Assembly: GCA_019510485.1 (NCBI GenBank)
Contig: JAEKKI010000137.1
Location: 1-40,082, forward strand
Source of the DNA: Catenulisporales bacterium
GTDB lineage: Bacteria; Actinomycetota; Actinomycetes; Streptomycetales; Catenulisporaceae
Reading direction: 5' to 3'
DNA: 40,082 bases
Shown: positions 39,359 through 40,082 of the stretch, piece by piece
How positions within the stretch are numbered: the stretch's first letter is position 1
Layout: each line of letters starts with the position of its first letter
Program-made: the position numbers and the translations under genes
Notes under the pieces: model-generated
The model's database searches: none
What the model was told of the DNA's origin: nothing
Seen by the model: the letters and a program-made list of their open reading frames with translations, nothing else

Positions 39359-40082
39359 TGTCAACGGCCATGAGGAAGTCGGGGTGGGCGGACGGGTGAT
39401 GTCCAGGCTGGCGGACATCAGAAATCCAGGTGGGTGCCCACCGAAAGTCCCGGTGGGCGGTCGTGAGGTTCCCGGCGCGGTCAGCTCAACGGGACCACCC
39501 CCTTGCCGGCCAGAGCTTGAGCGAGTCGGTGCGAGTCTCCGCTGGTCAGTACCAGATGCGCGTGATGCAGGAGGCGGTCGACTGCGGCGGTCGCGATGGT
39601 CTTGGGCATGATCGAATCGAAGCCTGACGGGTGGATGTTCGAGGTCACGGCGATCGAGCGACGTTCGTAGGCGGCGTCGATGATCCGGTAGAAGGCCTCG
39701 GCGGCGTCGGCATGAACGGGCAACATGCCTATGTCATCGATGACGATCAAATCAGCCCGGCATATCCGGGCGACCGTCCGCGCGGTCGAGCCGTCGATCT
39801 TCGTCTTGGCGATGACGGCGTGCAGGGTCTCCAGCGTGAACCAGGCGACTTTCAGGTCCTTCTCGATCGCCGCGTGGGCCAGGCCCTCCGTGAGGTGGCT
39901 TTTCCCGGTGCCCGAGGGACCTGCGATCACTAGATTCTCCGCTCTGCCGATCCATTCCAGCGTCGTTAGCGAGTTCTGTGTCGCCTCCGGGATCGAGGAC
40001 TCCTCCGGGCGCCAAGACCCGAGGGTCTTGCCGGTGGGGAAGTTCGCGGTCGTGCGGCGAAGGCGTCGGGTCGCGGCGTCCC
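39359..40082 (-). mobile_element. IS21-family insertion element, right end and istB (partial)
   Basis: The istB-like gene at 39481 ends 122 bases from a likely element end at TGTCAACGG (39359). Between them are direct imperfect repeats AGTCGGGGTGGGCGGACGGGTGA (39377-39399) and a shorter version at 39446-39466. IS21 elements have multiple terminal transposase-binding repeats of this sort. Hairpins TGATGTCC/GGACATCA (39397-39420) and GGTGGG-TG-CCCACC lie between. The transposase gene istA and the left end are beyond the window. The exact boundary is inferred from the TG start and is not proven, because no target duplication can be compared. Confidence 0.7.
39481..40082 (-). CDS. istB: IstB-like transposition helper ATPase (partial, N-terminus beyond window)
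   Basis: IstB is the AAA+ ATPase that assists the IS21 transposase IstA. The minus-strand frame stays open to the right edge, giving about 200 visible residues. RRTTANFPTGKTLG and the LEWIGRAENL segment precede the Walker A GPSGTGKSH. Walker B is DLIVIDDIGMLP, then YERRSIAVTSNIHPSGFDSIMP, and the end is TSGDSHRLAQALAGKGVVPLS. No frameshift or stop is seen in the visible part, so it may be intact. Gene callers using the internal GTG at 39930 would truncate it artificially. Confidence 0.92.
   Translation of the reverse strand, partial: DAATRRLRRTTANFPTGKTLGSWRPEESSIPEATQNSLTTLEWIGRAENLVIAGPSGTGKSHLTEGLAHAAIEKDLKVAWFTLETLHAVIAKTKIDGSTARTVARICRADLIVIDDIGMLPVHADAAEAFYRIIDAAYERRSIAVTSNIHPSGFDSIMPKTIATAAVDRLLHHAHLVLTSGDSHRLAQALAGKGVVPLS

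Overview
The window is very GC-rich, with short gaps, many GTG starts, one-base and four-base start/stop overlaps, and several promoters placed so that the transcript would begin at the start codon. Gene content (a mycothiol-dependent nitroreductase relative, F420-type flavoenzymes, a group II truncated haemoglobin, an actinobacterial Nei glycosylase, EttA, DUF5130 and DUF2079) points to a filamentous or soil actinobacterium, near Streptomyces or Catenulispora. The genus is an inference; phylum-level placement is firm.

Left end (1-7.8 kb): an assimilatory sulfate reduction locus, all on the minus strand. cysH-cysD-cysN form one tightly coupled operon whose last gene runs off the left edge. 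The ferredoxin sulfite reductase gene and a small zinc-ribbon gene form a second transcription unit. Between them lie three unrelated genes: a hypothetical protein, a secreted HExxE-type protein and a GH25 lysozyme. Each sulfur unit is preceded by an unannotated 28-codon leader peptide. The two leaders are almost identical, each has one cysteine at codon 24, and each has the same 41-bp box upstream. This looks like paired cysteine-sensing attenuators and is the most interesting thing in the window.

Middle (7.8-23 kb): a sugar-lactone oxidase; a GNAT plus DUF2236 pair with rare codons; an acyl-CoA ligase; an SSB paralogue; EttA with a thioesterase and a hypothetical gene as an overlapping operon; a truncated haemoglobin divergent from a DUF2079 membrane protein; OsmC; and a ROK regulator - GH4 glycosidase - sugar kinase operon with a candidate palindromic operator. 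The ROK protein has lost the usual zinc cysteines.

Right half (23-40 kb): an ABC exporter co-transcribed with its own histidine kinase and LuxR-type regulator, MscS, an F420-type oxidoreductase with a prolyl oligopeptidase, an HNH endonuclease, a membrane protein plus DUF5130 pair, aminopeptidase N, a nitroreductase with a CPWA active site, tRNA-Pro(UGG), a low-complexity protein divergent from nei, a membrane SpoIIE-type phosphatase, tRNA-Gly(UCC), and the end of an IS21-family element that continues off the right edge. Strong hairpins separate many of the units.
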